A stretch of DNA of 54,067 nucleotides from Mycolicibacterium sp. P9-22 (GCF_008329585.1 NZ_NPKP01000021.1:1-54067); one strand, 5' to 3'; positions 15,076 through 23,538 are shown, counted from the first letter of the stretch. Translations and numbers: made by a program. Notes: generated by a model not told the origin, from the sequence alone.

Positions 15076-15834
15076 TCACAGCCGGCGCCGCGCAGCCGCC
15101 AGACCGTCCAGCAACAGTTCGGCGGTGTAGGTGAGCGCCGCCTTCGGGTCCGCGGACGCGTCCGCAGCCACCGAGGCAGCCGTTCCGACCCGCGACGCCA
15201 ATGGAAAATCCCGCTCGGCCATCGCACGTCCCAACGCCGGCCCAACCTGGCCCCACCATTGATTGTCGTCACTGTCGCTGGCCGCGCGAGCCCGCTCCAG
15301 CCCGACCTGGTGGCGCGCCATCGCCGATGCGAGCCCGAGAAGCCCGGTCAGCGCATGGTCCATCTGCACATCGGTGAGGCCGATCCCGTCGAAGGCGGCC
15401 AGTTCGGTCTCGTACTTCGCGGTCATCCCCGGGCCGGGCACCAGCCGGTCGGCGGGAATGTCCAGTGTCCAGGGCTGGGCTACCGCCGCTTCGAAGTTTC
15501 GTTCGGCCACGAAGAGCGCGGCGGCGCGCCAGTCCGAGCGCGCCGAAGGCGGTTCGTCCGCGGCGTAGACGTCGGCGGCGAAGGCGTCGAGCATCAACTC
15601 CAGCAGTTCGGCCTTGCCGGGCACATGGGAGTACAGACTCATCGCGGCGACCCCGAGTTCCGCCGCGACCTGCCGCATGGTGATGGCGCCGACGCCGTCA
15701 CGCCGGGCCACCGCGATGCCGGCGCGCACGATCGTCCCGACCGACAGGCCCGCACGTCCGGTCGGCCGGTCCTGGGACCACAGCAGCTGCAACAGCCGCA
15801 CAGGGTCGCTCGCTTGCGCCTTCGACGGCGACAT
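15076..15834 (-). CDS. TetR-family transcriptional regulator
   Basis: 252 residues. The HTH is GTIVRAGIAVARRDGVGAI, then MRQVAAELGVAAMSLYSHVPGKAEL, the signature of the TetR subgroup with a TetR_C-like C-terminal domain. About 25 residues precede the first helix, as usual for this subgroup. It diverges from the DUF5701 gene, and an elaborate GTAC-containing operator (15848-15870) lies 14 bases before its ATG, so autorepression and control of the DUF5701 gene are likely. Ligand unknown. Confidence 0.9.
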   Translation of the reverse strand: MSPSKAQASDPVRLLQLLWSQDRPTGRAGLSVGTIVRAGIAVARRDGVGAITMRQVAAELGVAAMSLYSHVPGKAELLELMLDAFAADVYAADEPPSARSDWRAAALFVAERNFEAAVAQPWTLDIPADRLVPGPGMTAKYETELAAFDGIGLTDVQMDHALTGLLGLASAMARHQVGLERARAASDSDDNQWWGQVGPALGRAMAERDFPLASRVGTAASVAADASADPKAALTYTAELLLDGLAAARRRL

Positions 15835-15847
15835 ATTGACCCCTTTC

Positions 15848-15870
15848 GTACGTTGTACGGTACATTGTAC
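15848..15870. promoter_or_regulatory. TetR operator with four GTAC units
   Basis: GTAC occurs at 15848, 15855, 15860 and 15867, arranged GTAC-N3-GTAC-G-GTAC-N3-GTAC. The core TGTACGGTACA is a perfect palindrome about its central base, and the outer units are placed symmetrically. It lies between the divergent TetR and DUF5701 genes. Confidence 0.7.
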
Positions 15871-15913
15871 GGAGGCGCTGGCCACGGCGCACCTATCCCC
15901 CTTTGGAGGGTCG

Positions 15914-16543
15914 ATGCCCCTGAAAGACCACCTCGACGCGTTGCTCGACGCCGGTGTCGCGCAGGCCGCCGGGGTCACCGCGGATGAGCTACGCGGATAT
16001 GCGACCGCGCTGCCCGATGAACCGGGTGCGGTCCTCGCCGTGCACCCGCGGCTCGCACCGGCGCGGGTGCTCGCACCGCTGCTGCGTCGTAGCGAGAAGG
16101 CCGGGTTCGTGGTGACCGATCTGACCGATCTCGCGGACTTCGAACCGATCGCCGGCGTCCGGATACCCGAGACACCGCTGTACCTGGTCCACGACGTCGA
16201 CCGCGGTGACGATATGCGCAACCGGAGCCCGGATGAGTCGCTACCGATGATTGCCGAACGGGATCGCACGCCGTTGACCATCAGCGAAGGCATCAGCTGG
16301 TTGCTGCAGGAGCCCAAACGCCTTGAGACGAACCACTGTTTCATGACGATCGCATCGCGCAAGCAGCATGCCCAACAGGGCCTCGATGCGAGGACGCCAG
16401 CCATCTGGATCAGCGGCGGAACGGGTCGCGACGGGGTCCTGAACCGCGGAGCGCCCAAGGTGGGCTGGTGCTGGGCCGGCAATCGGCACACCTGGCTGGG
16501 CATGGCCTCGGCCTCGAGGCGCAGCCCGCTCTCGCTAGCGTGA
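15914..16543 (+). CDS. DUF5701 family protein
   Basis: 209 residues. The second half has the family's conserved blocks: RTPLTISEGISWLLQEP, NHCFMTIASRK and APKVGWCWAGNRHTWLG, with invariant-looking Trp and Cys near the C-terminus. Function of the family is not known to me. GGAGGG lies four bases before ATG 15914. It is divergent from a TetR gene with a shared operator, so it is probably the regulator's target. Its last nine bases overlap the convergent small gene at 16535. Confidence 0.8.
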   Translation: MPLKDHLDALLDAGVAQAAGVTADELRGYATALPDEPGAVLAVHPRLAPARVLAPLLRRSEKAGFVVTDLTDLADFEPIAGVRIPETPLYLVHDVDRGDDMRNRSPDESLPMIAERDRTPLTISEGISWLLQEPKRLETNHCFMTIASRKQHAQQGLDARTPAIWISGGTGRDGVLNRGAPKVGWCWAGNRHTWLGMASASRRSPLSLA

Positions 16544-16750
16544 CCCGCCAGGTGCGACGTCTCCCCGGCGCACCCGCACCTGGAAGCTCTTCTCGCCCCA
16601 GCCGTCGGACACCTCGAAATGCACCCGTTTCGGGCCTCCGAACAACGTCGTCGTCGTCACGGTCCCGGTGGCACCGGCCGGCACGACCGGCACGTCGATC
16701 CCCTCGATCCGGCGACGAGCCGTGACGATGTCACCTTTGCGGAACCCCAT
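16535..16750 (-). CDS. Small beta-barrel (SH3-like) protein
   Basis: 71 residues: MGFRKGDIVTARRRIEG, then VPAGATGTVTTTTLFGG, KRVHFEVSDGWGEKSF and VRRGDV. Alternating short strands with Gly/Pro turns and the G-D-I-V opening look like an SH3/KOW-type barrel found in small conserved actinobacterial proteins. Function unknown. GAGGGGG lies six bases before the ATG at 16750; the ATG two codons earlier directly abuts it, so 16750 is chosen. Confidence 0.65.
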   Translation of the reverse strand: MGFRKGDIVTARRRIEGIDVPVVPAGATGTVTTTTLFGGPKRVHFEVSDGWGEKSFQVRVRRGDVAPGGSR

Positions 16751-16993
16751 ATCCATCCCCCTCATCCGATGTGCCCGGCCCCCGCCGGGCTTCCCCAGTT
16801 CTCCATGTTGGCGACAATGCGGCGCGCGCGCAATCGGATTTGCCGCCGCTCGGGTGGATACGGGGCGAAAACAGCGGCCGCACAACAACTCAGCACACCG
16901 CACCGGCCGGCCTGCACCACCGCGTCGTCGACGATGCGCACCCCAACCAGGTCTTCCGTCGGGACAACAGTGTCGCGCCGGTAGCCTGGCGAA

Positions 16994-17629
16994 GTGAATT
17001 GTTCTCGCGTCCCCTCCTCCTTCGCGCTCCTCGCCGGTGCTGCGGCAATCGCCATGACGGTTTCCGCCTGCGGCTCCGACACCCAAAGTGCGGCCGCCAC
17101 CAGCTCCTCCACCACCAACGACGTGTTCGACATCCCGGCCACCGCAGGTGAGACCGCACCGGTCGCGAGCCCCTGCCCCTCGGCCGCGCCGGCAACCCCC
17201 GGCGCACCGGAGTGGACACTCTCCGGCGCCACCGGCAGCGTCGCGGTCACCGGTTCCACCGAAACCGCCTCCCCGGTGGTGGATGTGCAGGGGCCGTTCA
17301 GCGTCACCGAGACGCAGGTCCAGACCTTGAAGGCCGGCGACGGCCCCGTCGTCCCGGAAACCGCGACGGTGTCGGTCTGCTACATGGGCGTCAACGGACG
17401 CGACGGATCGGTGTTCGACAGCAGCTATCAGACGGGTTCTCCCGTCGACTTCCCGCTCGACGGCGTCATCCCGGGTTTCCAGAAAGCCATCGCCGGCCAG
17501 AAGGTCGGATCGACCGTCGCGGTCGCGATGACCTCCGCGGATGGTTACGCCGAGGGACAGCCCGCAGCGGGCATCCAGAAGGGTGACACGCTCATCTTCG
17601 CCATCAAGATCCTGGAAGCCTCGAACTAA
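16994..17629 (+). CDS. FKBP-type peptidyl-prolyl isomerase lipoprotein
   Basis: 211 residues from GTG 16994. A signal peptide ends at lipobox VSAC (residues 23-26), then a Ser/Thr-rich linker, then an FKBP domain from about residue 110: VPETATVSVCYMGVNGRDGSVFDSSYQ, FPLDGVIPGFQKAIAGQKVGS, YAEGQP and GDTLIFAIKILE. The V-I-P-G-F motif and the aromatic pocket residues support proline cis-trans isomerase activity outside the membrane. The usual Tyr-Gly-Tyr-Gly loop is altered (DGYAEGQ). It is followed by a very strong terminator. Confidence 0.88.
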   Translation: MNCSRVPSSFALLAGAAAIAMTVSACGSDTQSAAATSSSTTNDVFDIPATAGETAPVASPCPSAAPATPGAPEWTLSGATGSVAVTGSTETASPVVDVQGPFSVTETQVQTLKAGDGPVVPETATVSVCYMGVNGRDGSVFDSSYQTGSPVDFPLDGVIPGFQKAIAGQKVGSTVAVAMTSADGYAEGQPAAGIQKGDTLIFAIKILEASN

Positions 17630-17640
17630 AGCCTTCCGCC

Positions 17641-17682
17641 GCGTCCACGTTCTCCCCGATTCCGCCGGGAGAACGTGGACGC
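17641..17682 (+). terminator. Terminator after the FKBP gene
   Basis: GCGTCCACGTTCTCCC (17641-17656) and GGGAGAACGTGGACGC (17667-17682) form a perfect 16-bp stem with a 10-base loop, eleven bases after the stop codon. Confidence 0.85.
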
Positions 17683-17712
17683 TTGCGTGTGAGGCCGCCT
17701 GCCGAACGCGGC

Positions 17713-18108
17713 TCAGTCCTGCGGGGACGACTGCTGCGAGTCGTCGCCCTTCGGCTCGGTATCCGTTTTTTCGGCCGCACTCGGGCTGCCGCTCTCCGGT
17801 CCGGTCGAAACGGTGCCCGAACCCGCCCGCGGCGCCCGGATCTTCAGAGTGGGCACCTTGAAAGTCGGCACCTTCAACCTCGGCAACGTGAGCGTCGGAC
17901 GCTTCCAGGTGGGCTTGTCCGCCGCCGCAACCGGTTCCGGAGCTTCCAGCCGCCCGGTACCCTCCACGGTCCCGGTCGACGCCTCAGCGGCGATGGTCTG
18001 CACCTGGCGGTCACCCTGCGTTGTTTCCGCCGGCGCCGTGTGCTCTTCAGAGTCGCTTTCGGCGGCGACCGACAGCGTCACCGTCTTCGAACGGTTCCTC
18101 GCCGACAT
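17713..18108 (-). CDS. Hypothetical low-complexity protein
   Basis: 131 residues starting MSARNRSKTVTLSVAAES. The N-terminal third is acidic/Thr-rich. The middle has a repetitive block, PTLTLPRLKVPTFKVPTLKI, in which Lys/Arg-hydrophobic-Pro-Thr units repeat every five residues. The tail is Ser/Glu-rich and ends QQSSPQD. No signal peptide, no known domain. GGGGAAAG lies about eight bases before ATG 18108, which supports translation. The alternating charge and proline pattern suggests a disordered protein, possibly binding nucleic acid or an acidic partner; that is only a guess. It lies between the FKBP terminator and Crp. Confidence 0.5.
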   Translation of the reverse strand: MSARNRSKTVTLSVAAESDSEEHTAPAETTQGDRQVQTIAAEASTGTVEGTGRLEAPEPVAAADKPTWKRPTLTLPRLKVPTFKVPTLKIRAPRAGSGTVSTGPESGSPSAAEKTDTEPKGDDSQQSSPQD

Positions 18109-18378
18109 CCGAACACTTTCCCCGCGCAATATTCGGTTGCAGGGACGTCGTCATACGGCGTTGAGTGAGACCACATGGACCAGGGGGACGAAACGCGGGC
18201 GGCCGGCGCGGCCACGCACACCGAATATCCGGGAGCGTGGCGCGTGGGGAGCTGGGATACTCTGCGCGCCAACGCCATCGGGTCGCTGTGGGGTAGATCC
18301 ACGAAACTCCGGATCGATCACGGCGATGTGTGGGCGCTTCGCGCCGACAGTTTGCGGTGACACCCTCGCCGCACGCGC

Positions 18379-19053
18379 CTATCTGGCCCGGCGGGCCAGT
18401 TTCGCCGGTTCGAGCACGAACACCGTCTTACCCTGCTGACGAATCCAGCCGCGGTTCGCGAACTCCGAGAGTGCCTTGTTGATGGTCTCGCGGGATGAGC
18501 CGACGAGCTGCGCGAGCTCGAGCTGAGTCAGTTCGTGATCCACCCGCAGCACATCGCCCTCCGGGCGCCCGAACCGCTTGGCGAGGTCGAGCAGTTGCTT
18601 GGCCACCCGGCCGGGGACGTCGGTGAAGATCATGTCGCAAAGATCGTCATTGGTGCGGCGCAGCCGACGCGCCAACACCCGCAGCAATTGCTCGGAGATC
18701 TCGGGGCGCTCGGAAATCCAGCCACTCAGCGCCTGCCTCGCCACCGCGGCCACGCGTACCTCGGTCAGCGTCGTCACCGTCGCCGTACGCGGACCCGGGT
18801 CGAACAGCGCGAGCTCACCGAACGTCTCTCCCGGCCCCATCACCGCGATGAGGCTCTCACGTCCGTCCACCGAGCGCTTACCGATTTTCACCTTGCCCTG
18901 CACCAGGACGTACAACCGGTCCCCGGGCTCGCCTTCGGTGAACACCGTGTGATTGCGCGGGAACGTGATCCACTCCAGTTCGGCTTCGAGCGCCGCCATC
19001 GCGTCGGGGTCGACATCCTGAAAAATGGCCGTGCGCGCCAGAACCGCGTTCAA
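18379..19053 (-). CDS. crp: cAMP-responsive regulator Crp
   Basis: 224 residues, the length of M. tuberculosis Crp, which it resembles throughout. Cyclic-nucleotide domain: HTVFTEGEPGDRLYVLVQGKV, then FGELALFDPGPRTATVTT, the phosphate-binding cassette with Glu and Arg. C-terminal winged helix: LTQLELAQLVGSSRETINKALSEF as recognition region. It should bind TGTGA-N6-TCACA-type sites. The start is TTG 19053, with AAAGG seven bases upstream; the Asn-Ala-Val-Leu-Ala-Arg opening aligns with the M. tuberculosis start, while upstream codons do not. Rapid growers can carry two Crp paralogues; which one this is cannot be settled here. Confidence 0.92.
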   Translation of the reverse strand: MNAVLARTAIFQDVDPDAMAALEAELEWITFPRNHTVFTEGEPGDRLYVLVQGKVKIGKRSVDGRESLIAVMGPGETFGELALFDPGPRTATVTTLTEVRVAAVARQALSGWISERPEISEQLLRVLARRLRRTNDDLCDMIFTDVPGRVAKQLLDLAKRFGRPEGDVLRVDHELTQLELAQLVGSSRETINKALSEFANRGWIRQQGKTVFVLEPAKLARRAR

Positions 19054-19305
19054 CGAGTTGCCTTTCCGGACGTGGGCTGAAGAACCAACTGCTTCGCGCC
19101 GCCGGAGACGGCTCGGCACGCACTACAAACACTTTACAGCTAAGCGACAATTCGTAACTCACGAGCGCAGTGGGTGCGCGCACCGATAACGTCAGTCTAT
19201 TCATCCTCGGCGTGGCCTGTGTCACGCGGTCACTACGATCGCGCCGAAGGGCCTGCGCCGGCTGCGAGCGGGCTCCTATTCCCTATCGAGGAGGGCACGA
19301 CCACG

Positions 19306-19986
19306 ATGCGAGTCAAGATCAGATCATTCGCCGCACTGCCGGCAGTCGCCGTTCTGGCCGGCGCAGGCATGTTGCTCGGCTGGTCGCCCCCCGCATCCGC
19401 CGAGCCCTGCTCCGACGTGGAGGTCGTCTTCGCCAGGGGGACCACCGAACGCCCGGGCGCCGGGAGTGTTGGCGACGCCTTCACCGACGCGCTGCGCGGC
19501 CGGCTGGGTGACAGGAGCGTGGGGCTCTACCCGGTCAACTACCCGGCGACCCAGGATTGGCCCACCTCGGTCATCGGTGTCAACGACGCCGGCAATCGCA
19601 TCCGACAACTGGCAGCTGATTGCCCGGACACCGAGGTGGTGCTCGGCGGTTTCTCCCAAGGTGCCGCCGTCGCGCAGCTCGTCACGGCAGATGCCCCGGC
19701 GATTCCGCCGAACTCGTTCGCGTTCGGCACCACGACGCCGCTGGCGCCGGAAGTGGCCGATCGTGTGGACGCCGTGGTGTTGTTCGGTAAGCCCAATGAC
19801 CGTTTCCTCTTCCTGATCGGCCAGCCCTATGTGCCGGTCGGCTCGGCATTCGCCGCCAAGACTCTCGACCTGTGCGCAGTCAACGACCCGATCTGCTCGG
19901 GCGGACTGGATCCGGTGGCGCACAATCTCTACACCGCCAACGGCATGGTGACCGAGGCCGCCGGCTTCGCCGCCGCGCGGGTGTAA
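19306..19986 (+). CDS. Cutinase-family esterase (first of three)
   Basis: 226 residues. A Sec signal peptide (LPAVAVLAGAGMLLGWSPPASA, cut before EPC) leads to the mature enzyme starting C-S-D-V-E-V-V-F-A-R-G-T. GGFSQGAAV (about residue 122) has the nucleophile Ser, CAVNDPIC (about 200) the Asp between two disulphide Cys, and VAHNLY (about 211) the His. Mycobacterial cutinase-like proteins are secreted esterases, lipases or phospholipases. GAGGAGGG lies about ten bases before the ATG. A broken nitroreductase gene follows directly. Confidence 0.92.
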   Translation: MRVKIRSFAALPAVAVLAGAGMLLGWSPPASAEPCSDVEVVFARGTTERPGAGSVGDAFTDALRGRLGDRSVGLYPVNYPATQDWPTSVIGVNDAGNRIRQLAADCPDTEVVLGGFSQGAAVAQLVTADAPAIPPNSFAFGTTTPLAPEVADRVDAVVLFGKPNDRFLFLIGQPYVPVGSAFAAKTLDLCAVNDPICSGGLDPVAHNLYTANGMVTEAAGFAAARV

Positions 19987-20644
19987 GACCACGCGAGTCG
20001 GCGGGCGGTGCGAGGGTTCACCGATGAGCCGGTATCCACCGAGGTGTTGGAGCGGGTGCTTTCGGCGGCCGCTTGGGCGCCGTCGGGATCGAATCTGCAG
20101 CCGTGGCACATTTATGTGGTCACGGGCGCGCCGCTGGCACAGCTCAAGAAGGTCGCCGTCGAGCGCGTCGCCGCGGGTGAACCGTGGGACGATCGCGAAT
20201 TTCAGATGTACCCGCCGGAACTGGGCGGCTCCCTACCGCGAACGACGATCCCGGTTCGGCAAGGAGCGCTACACGGCGCTGGGCATCGCCCGCGAGGACT
20301 GGGAGGCCCGGCAGCGTGCGGCCATCGGCAATTGGGACTGCTTCGGGGCGTCCGCCGCCCTGTTCTGTTTCATCGATCGCGGCATGGGCCGGCCCCAGTG
20401 GGCGGACCTCGGGATGTATCTACAGACGGTGATGCTGCTGTTGCGCGCCGAGGGCCTGCACAGCTGCCCGCAGATGGCATGGTCACAGGTTCGCAAATCG
20501 GTCGAGGAAGCCCTCACTCCGCCAACCGAACTCATGCTTTTCTGCGGGATGTCGATCGGCTACGAGGACCCGGCCGTCGACTACATCCGCACCATGCGCG
20601 CTCCGCTGGCCGAGACGGTGACCTTCGTCGGGGACGCCACCTGA
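19987..20644 (+). pseudogene. Nitroreductase gene, start lost and frameshifted
   Basis: The sequence after the cutinase stop reads in frame as DHASRRAVRGFTDEP, then SAAAWAPSGSNLQPWHIYVV: the FMN-binding start of a nitroreductase, but lacking the first residues and an ATG (a GTG at 20008 is the only candidate). Near 20230 the frame breaks after YPPELG. The family sequence continues in the next frame as APYRERRSRFGKERYTALG, then NWDCFGASAALFCFIDRGMG, ADLGMYLQTVMLLLRAEGLH and GMSIGYEDP, ending TGA 20642-20644. One extra G in GGGCGGCT explains the shift. A sequencing error could mimic the frameshift but not the missing start. Confidence 0.8.
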
Positions 20645-20757
20645 GCCGGTGGTAGTGCTAGCAGGAACACGGCAGTGGCGTCTGCGTCAATGTGCCGGCG
20701 CGGCGATCACGGGATGCTGATCACAACATTCAAGATCACCTTCCGCAAAGGATCGAA

Positions 20758-21498
20758 ATGGCAGCCGAGATGTCGCACACCTCCCGCTCGCACCGCGTCG
20801 AATACCTCGCAGCCACCGTGCTGTTCCTGGCCGCCACCATGGGACCACTGGCCACCGCGAAGGCCTTCGCCGATCCCGGCGCGCCGTGCCCGGATGTCGA
20901 AGTGGTCTTCGCCCGCGGCACGTTCGAGGCACCGGGTGTCGGCGCGACCGGTCAGGCCTTCGTCGACGCGCTCACCAGCCGGCTGGGCACCGACAGCGTC
21001 GACGTCTACGGGGTGAACTATCCCGCGTCCCTGGACTTCCAGGCCGCCACCGCGGGTATCGCCGATGCCGGCAACCGGATCGAGAACATCGTCTCGACGT
21101 GTCCGGACACCAAGATCGTCCTGGGCGGCTACTCACAGGGCGCCGCGGTCGCGGGTTACACCACCTTCGACACCGTCCCGGCCGGGCTGACGCTGCCCGA
21201 CGGCATCGGGCCGATGCCCGAAACGGTGTCACCGCACGTGGCGGCCGTGGCGCTGTTCGGCACACCCGACAACTGGTTCCTCAACCTCATCGACCATGAC
21301 GCGCCGCCGGTCACGGTGGGCTCGCGGTACGCGGCGAAGACGGTTCAACTGTGCGCCCAAGGAGACCCGGTCTGCTTCCCCGGCGGCCTCGACCGCGGCG
21401 CGCACAGTTCCTACAAGTCCAACGGCATGGCCGAGCAGGCAGCGGACTTCGTTGCCAACGCCGTCTCGGCCGCCCCAGCGCCGATTTCGGCCACCTGA
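20758..21498 (+). CDS. Cutinase-family esterase (second of three)
   Basis: 246 residues. Hydrophobic signal (VEYLAATVLFLAATMGPLATA) with cleavage near AFADPGAPC. The mature enzyme has VEVVFARGT, GGYSQGAAVAGY (nucleophile Ser), CAQGDPVC (Asp) and GAHSSY (His). AAAGGA precedes ATG 20758 by six bases. The catalytic set is complete, so a secreted esterase is expected. It resembles the third cutinase more than the first in the FVDAL segment, consistent with tandem duplication. Confidence 0.92.
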   Translation: MAAEMSHTSRSHRVEYLAATVLFLAATMGPLATAKAFADPGAPCPDVEVVFARGTFEAPGVGATGQAFVDALTSRLGTDSVDVYGVNYPASLDFQAATAGIADAGNRIENIVSTCPDTKIVLGGYSQGAAVAGYTTFDTVPAGLTLPDGIGPMPETVSPHVAAVALFGTPDNWFLNLIDHDAPPVTVGSRYAAKTVQLCAQGDPVCFPGGLDRGAHSSYKSNGMAEQAADFVANAVSAAPAPISAT

Positions 21499-21510
21499 TC
21501 GGCGCGGGGA

Positions 21511-21798
21511 TCAGCTCAGGCTGCGTGCATCGGCCACGTCGTACTCCGCCACCGCCGCCGACAGCATCGCCGCGCCTTGCTCGTCGGAAGGGCCGCTGCC
21601 GCGGAACCGCTGCACCGCAACTTGAGATTCCCAACGCTCGAAAATGTTGATCCGGCCGGATTCCACCAGATCGGCGGAGATGGCGAAGTCCAGGCAACCG
21701 TCGGCCCGCCGCGCGGCCTCCACGACGCCCACACAACCGCTCAGGTAGGTGTCCCGTTCGGCTGGGTCGACGACGATATGTCCTGCCACGATGACCAC
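21511..21798 (-). CDS. Putative quinol monooxygenase (ABM domain)
   Basis: 95 residues from GTG 21798, with GGGAGGAG eight bases upstream: VVIVAGHIVVDPAERDTYLS, then VVEAARRADGCLDFAISADL and INIFERWESQVAVQRFRGSG. The pattern fits antibiotic-biosynthesis-monooxygenase/YgiN-type proteins: first strand, helix, C-x-D-F strand, E-R-W-E-S strand. These are small dimeric cofactor-free enzymes acting on quinols or aromatics. It points against the flanking cutinase genes and ends 12 bases from the second one. Confidence 0.78.
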   Translation of the reverse strand: MVIVAGHIVVDPAERDTYLSGCVGVVEAARRADGCLDFAISADLVESGRINIFERWESQVAVQRFRGSGPSDEQGAAMLSAAVAEYDVADARSLS

Positions 21799-21951
21799 GC
21801 TGGGTACTCCTCCCTGTTGCACCGCACCCAGATGTCGACTCGGCCCGGCCGCAGAACTCATCGTCGCGTTTCAGTGGCAAACATCACGGGTACAGACCTG
21901 CAGGCCGCCCTGCCAGCAGAAGCGCGCGCCGCGTCCCGAAGGAGTTCACTG

Positions 21952-22662
21952 ATGAGTCTTCGCCGATCTGTACGATTCCTCGGGGCCGGCGCCCTGATCA
22001 CTGCGGGCCTGGCGGTCGGCACGACCGCTCCGGCCGCCTCCGCCGAGCCCTGCCCCGATGTCGAGGTCGTCTTCGCCCGCGGCACTTCCGAGGCGCCCGG
22101 CGTCGGTGGTACCGGCCAGGCGTTCGTCGACGCGCTCCGCGCCCAGACTCCCGGAAAATCGGTAGCGGTGTATCCGGTGAACTATCCGGCGAGTGACAAT
22201 TTCGGCGACCGGATTGCGTTCGCGCAGACCGTAGTCGACGGGGTGCGCGATGCCGGCTCCCATATCCAGGCAACCGCGACCGCATGCCCGGACACCCGCG
22301 TGGTGCTCGGCGGCTTCTCTCAGGGCGCAGTGGTCGCCGGCTATGTCACTGCCGACGCCATCCCCGACGGGGTGCCCGACGAATATCTGTCCTATATCCC
22401 GAATCCGTTGCCGGACTCGGTGTCCGAGCATGTCGCTGCGGTCGTGCTGCTGGGTAATCCGTCCGACGCTTTCCTCAACCAGTTCGGCGCACCGTTGGGT
22501 GCCATCGGGCCGTTGTACGCGCCGAAGACGGTGGAACTGTGCGCGCCCGGTGACACCATCTGTGATGGCACGCCCGGCGGCATGCCTTCGATTGCGCACG
22601 TCATGTACGGCATGAACGGAATGGCCAACGAGGCGGCCGCTTACGCCGCAGCCAGGGTGTAG
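21952..22662 (+). CDS. Cutinase-family esterase (third of three)
   Basis: 236 residues. Signal peptide RRSVRFLGAGALITAGLAVG with cleavage near ASAEPC. GGFSQGAVVAGY (nucleophile), CAPGDTIC (Asp) and IAHVMYG (His) complete the triad; two Cys pairs are kept. AAGGAG lies eight bases before the ATG. Secreted carboxylesterase/lipase expected. It is separated from the second cutinase by the oppositely oriented monooxygenase gene. Confidence 0.92.
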   Translation: MSLRRSVRFLGAGALITAGLAVGTTAPAASAEPCPDVEVVFARGTSEAPGVGGTGQAFVDALRAQTPGKSVAVYPVNYPASDNFGDRIAFAQTVVDGVRDAGSHIQATATACPDTRVVLGGFSQGAVVAGYVTADAIPDGVPDEYLSYIPNPLPDSVSEHVAAVVLLGNPSDAFLNQFGAPLGAIGPLYAPKTVELCAPGDTICDGTPGGMPSIAHVMYGMNGMANEAAAYAAARV

Positions 22663-22698
22663 CCGAGCCGGCTGCCCGGCGGATGTGACACTGTCCTC

Positions 22699-23538
22699 AT
22701 GAGTGACAGTGCCGCCATCGCATCCAACAGAGCGAATTGGGATCAACGCGCCGATGTGCACGCACGCTCCCAAATGTATGACGTGGAAGGCTTTTTGGCC
22801 GATCCAGCCCAGATCTCGGACGTGGTCGAGCGCGATCTGGCGGTGCTGGCCGAACATCTTCCCGACACCGGGGTGCGCGGCCGGTCCCTGCTGCACCTGC
22901 AGTGCCATATCGGCACCGACACAGTGTCCTGGGCACGACTGGGCGCCGTCGATGTCGCCGGGATCGATCTGTCGCCGAACTCGCTGCGGCACGCGGCCCG
23001 CATCGCCGACGCCGACGGCCGGCGGATCGAATGGATCGAGGGCGACGCGCGATTCGCGTCCGCCGCGATCGATCGGCGGTTCGACATCGTCGTCACCAGC
23101 GCCGGAACGATCGTATGGCTTCCCGAGCTCGCCAACTGGGCGCAATCGATCCACGACCTGCTGGTCCCGGGCGGGGTGTTCCTGATCCGCGATGACCACC
23201 CGATCCTTGCCGCGATGGAATTCGAGCCCTGGCAGATCACCGACGACTACCTTTCCGGTGGCGGGTCCCGGACCTACGACGACGGCGGTACCTACACGGA
23301 GAACTCGTCTGGCGAGATCACCCACACCACCAATCATGAATGGCGCCATGATCTCGGCGAGGTCGTCGGGGCGTTGCTCGGCGCAGGACTGCGCATCGAG
23401 ACATTCGTCGAACTGCCCTATATGGATTGGCCCGCGTTCCCAAGCCTGGTTGCGGGCCCCCAAGGGTGGACGCTGCCGCCGGGTACCCCGCGGATCCCGC
23501 TGAATTTCGCCATCGTGGCCCGCCGGCCCGCAGCATGA
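22699..23538 (+). CDS. SAM-dependent class I methyltransferase
   Basis: 279 residues. Motif I is unusual, LLHLQCHIGTDTVSWARLGA (about residue 65), where the common D/E-x-G-x-G becomes Q-C-H-I-G-T-D; this variant is seen in the UbiE/Tam-like subgroup. Motif II region VAGIDLSPNSL (about 88), then FDIVVTSAGTIVWLPEL and LLVPGGVFLIRD (motif III) follow. The substrate is unknown. It starts 36 bases after the third cutinase on the same strand but need not be functionally related. Confidence 0.85.
   Translation: MSDSAAIASNRANWDQRADVHARSQMYDVEGFLADPAQISDVVERDLAVLAEHLPDTGVRGRSLLHLQCHIGTDTVSWARLGAVDVAGIDLSPNSLRHAARIADADGRRIEWIEGDARFASAAIDRRFDIVVTSAGTIVWLPELANWAQSIHDLLVPGGVFLIRDDHPILAAMEFEPWQITDDYLSGGGSRTYDDGGTYTENSSGEITHTTNHEWRHDLGEVVGALLGAGLRIETFVELPYMDWPAFPSLVAGPQGWTLPPGTPRIPLNFAIVARRPAA

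Noticed and set aside
18175..18360. 61-codon plus-strand frame between the hypothetical gene and crp
   Set aside because: No ribosome site, no homology recognised, composition like intergenic DNA.
19218..19234. Possible Crp site TGTGTCACGCGGTCACT between crp and the first cutinase
   Set aside because: The spacing between GTG and CAC is nine bases rather than eight, so it does not fit the Crp palindrome.
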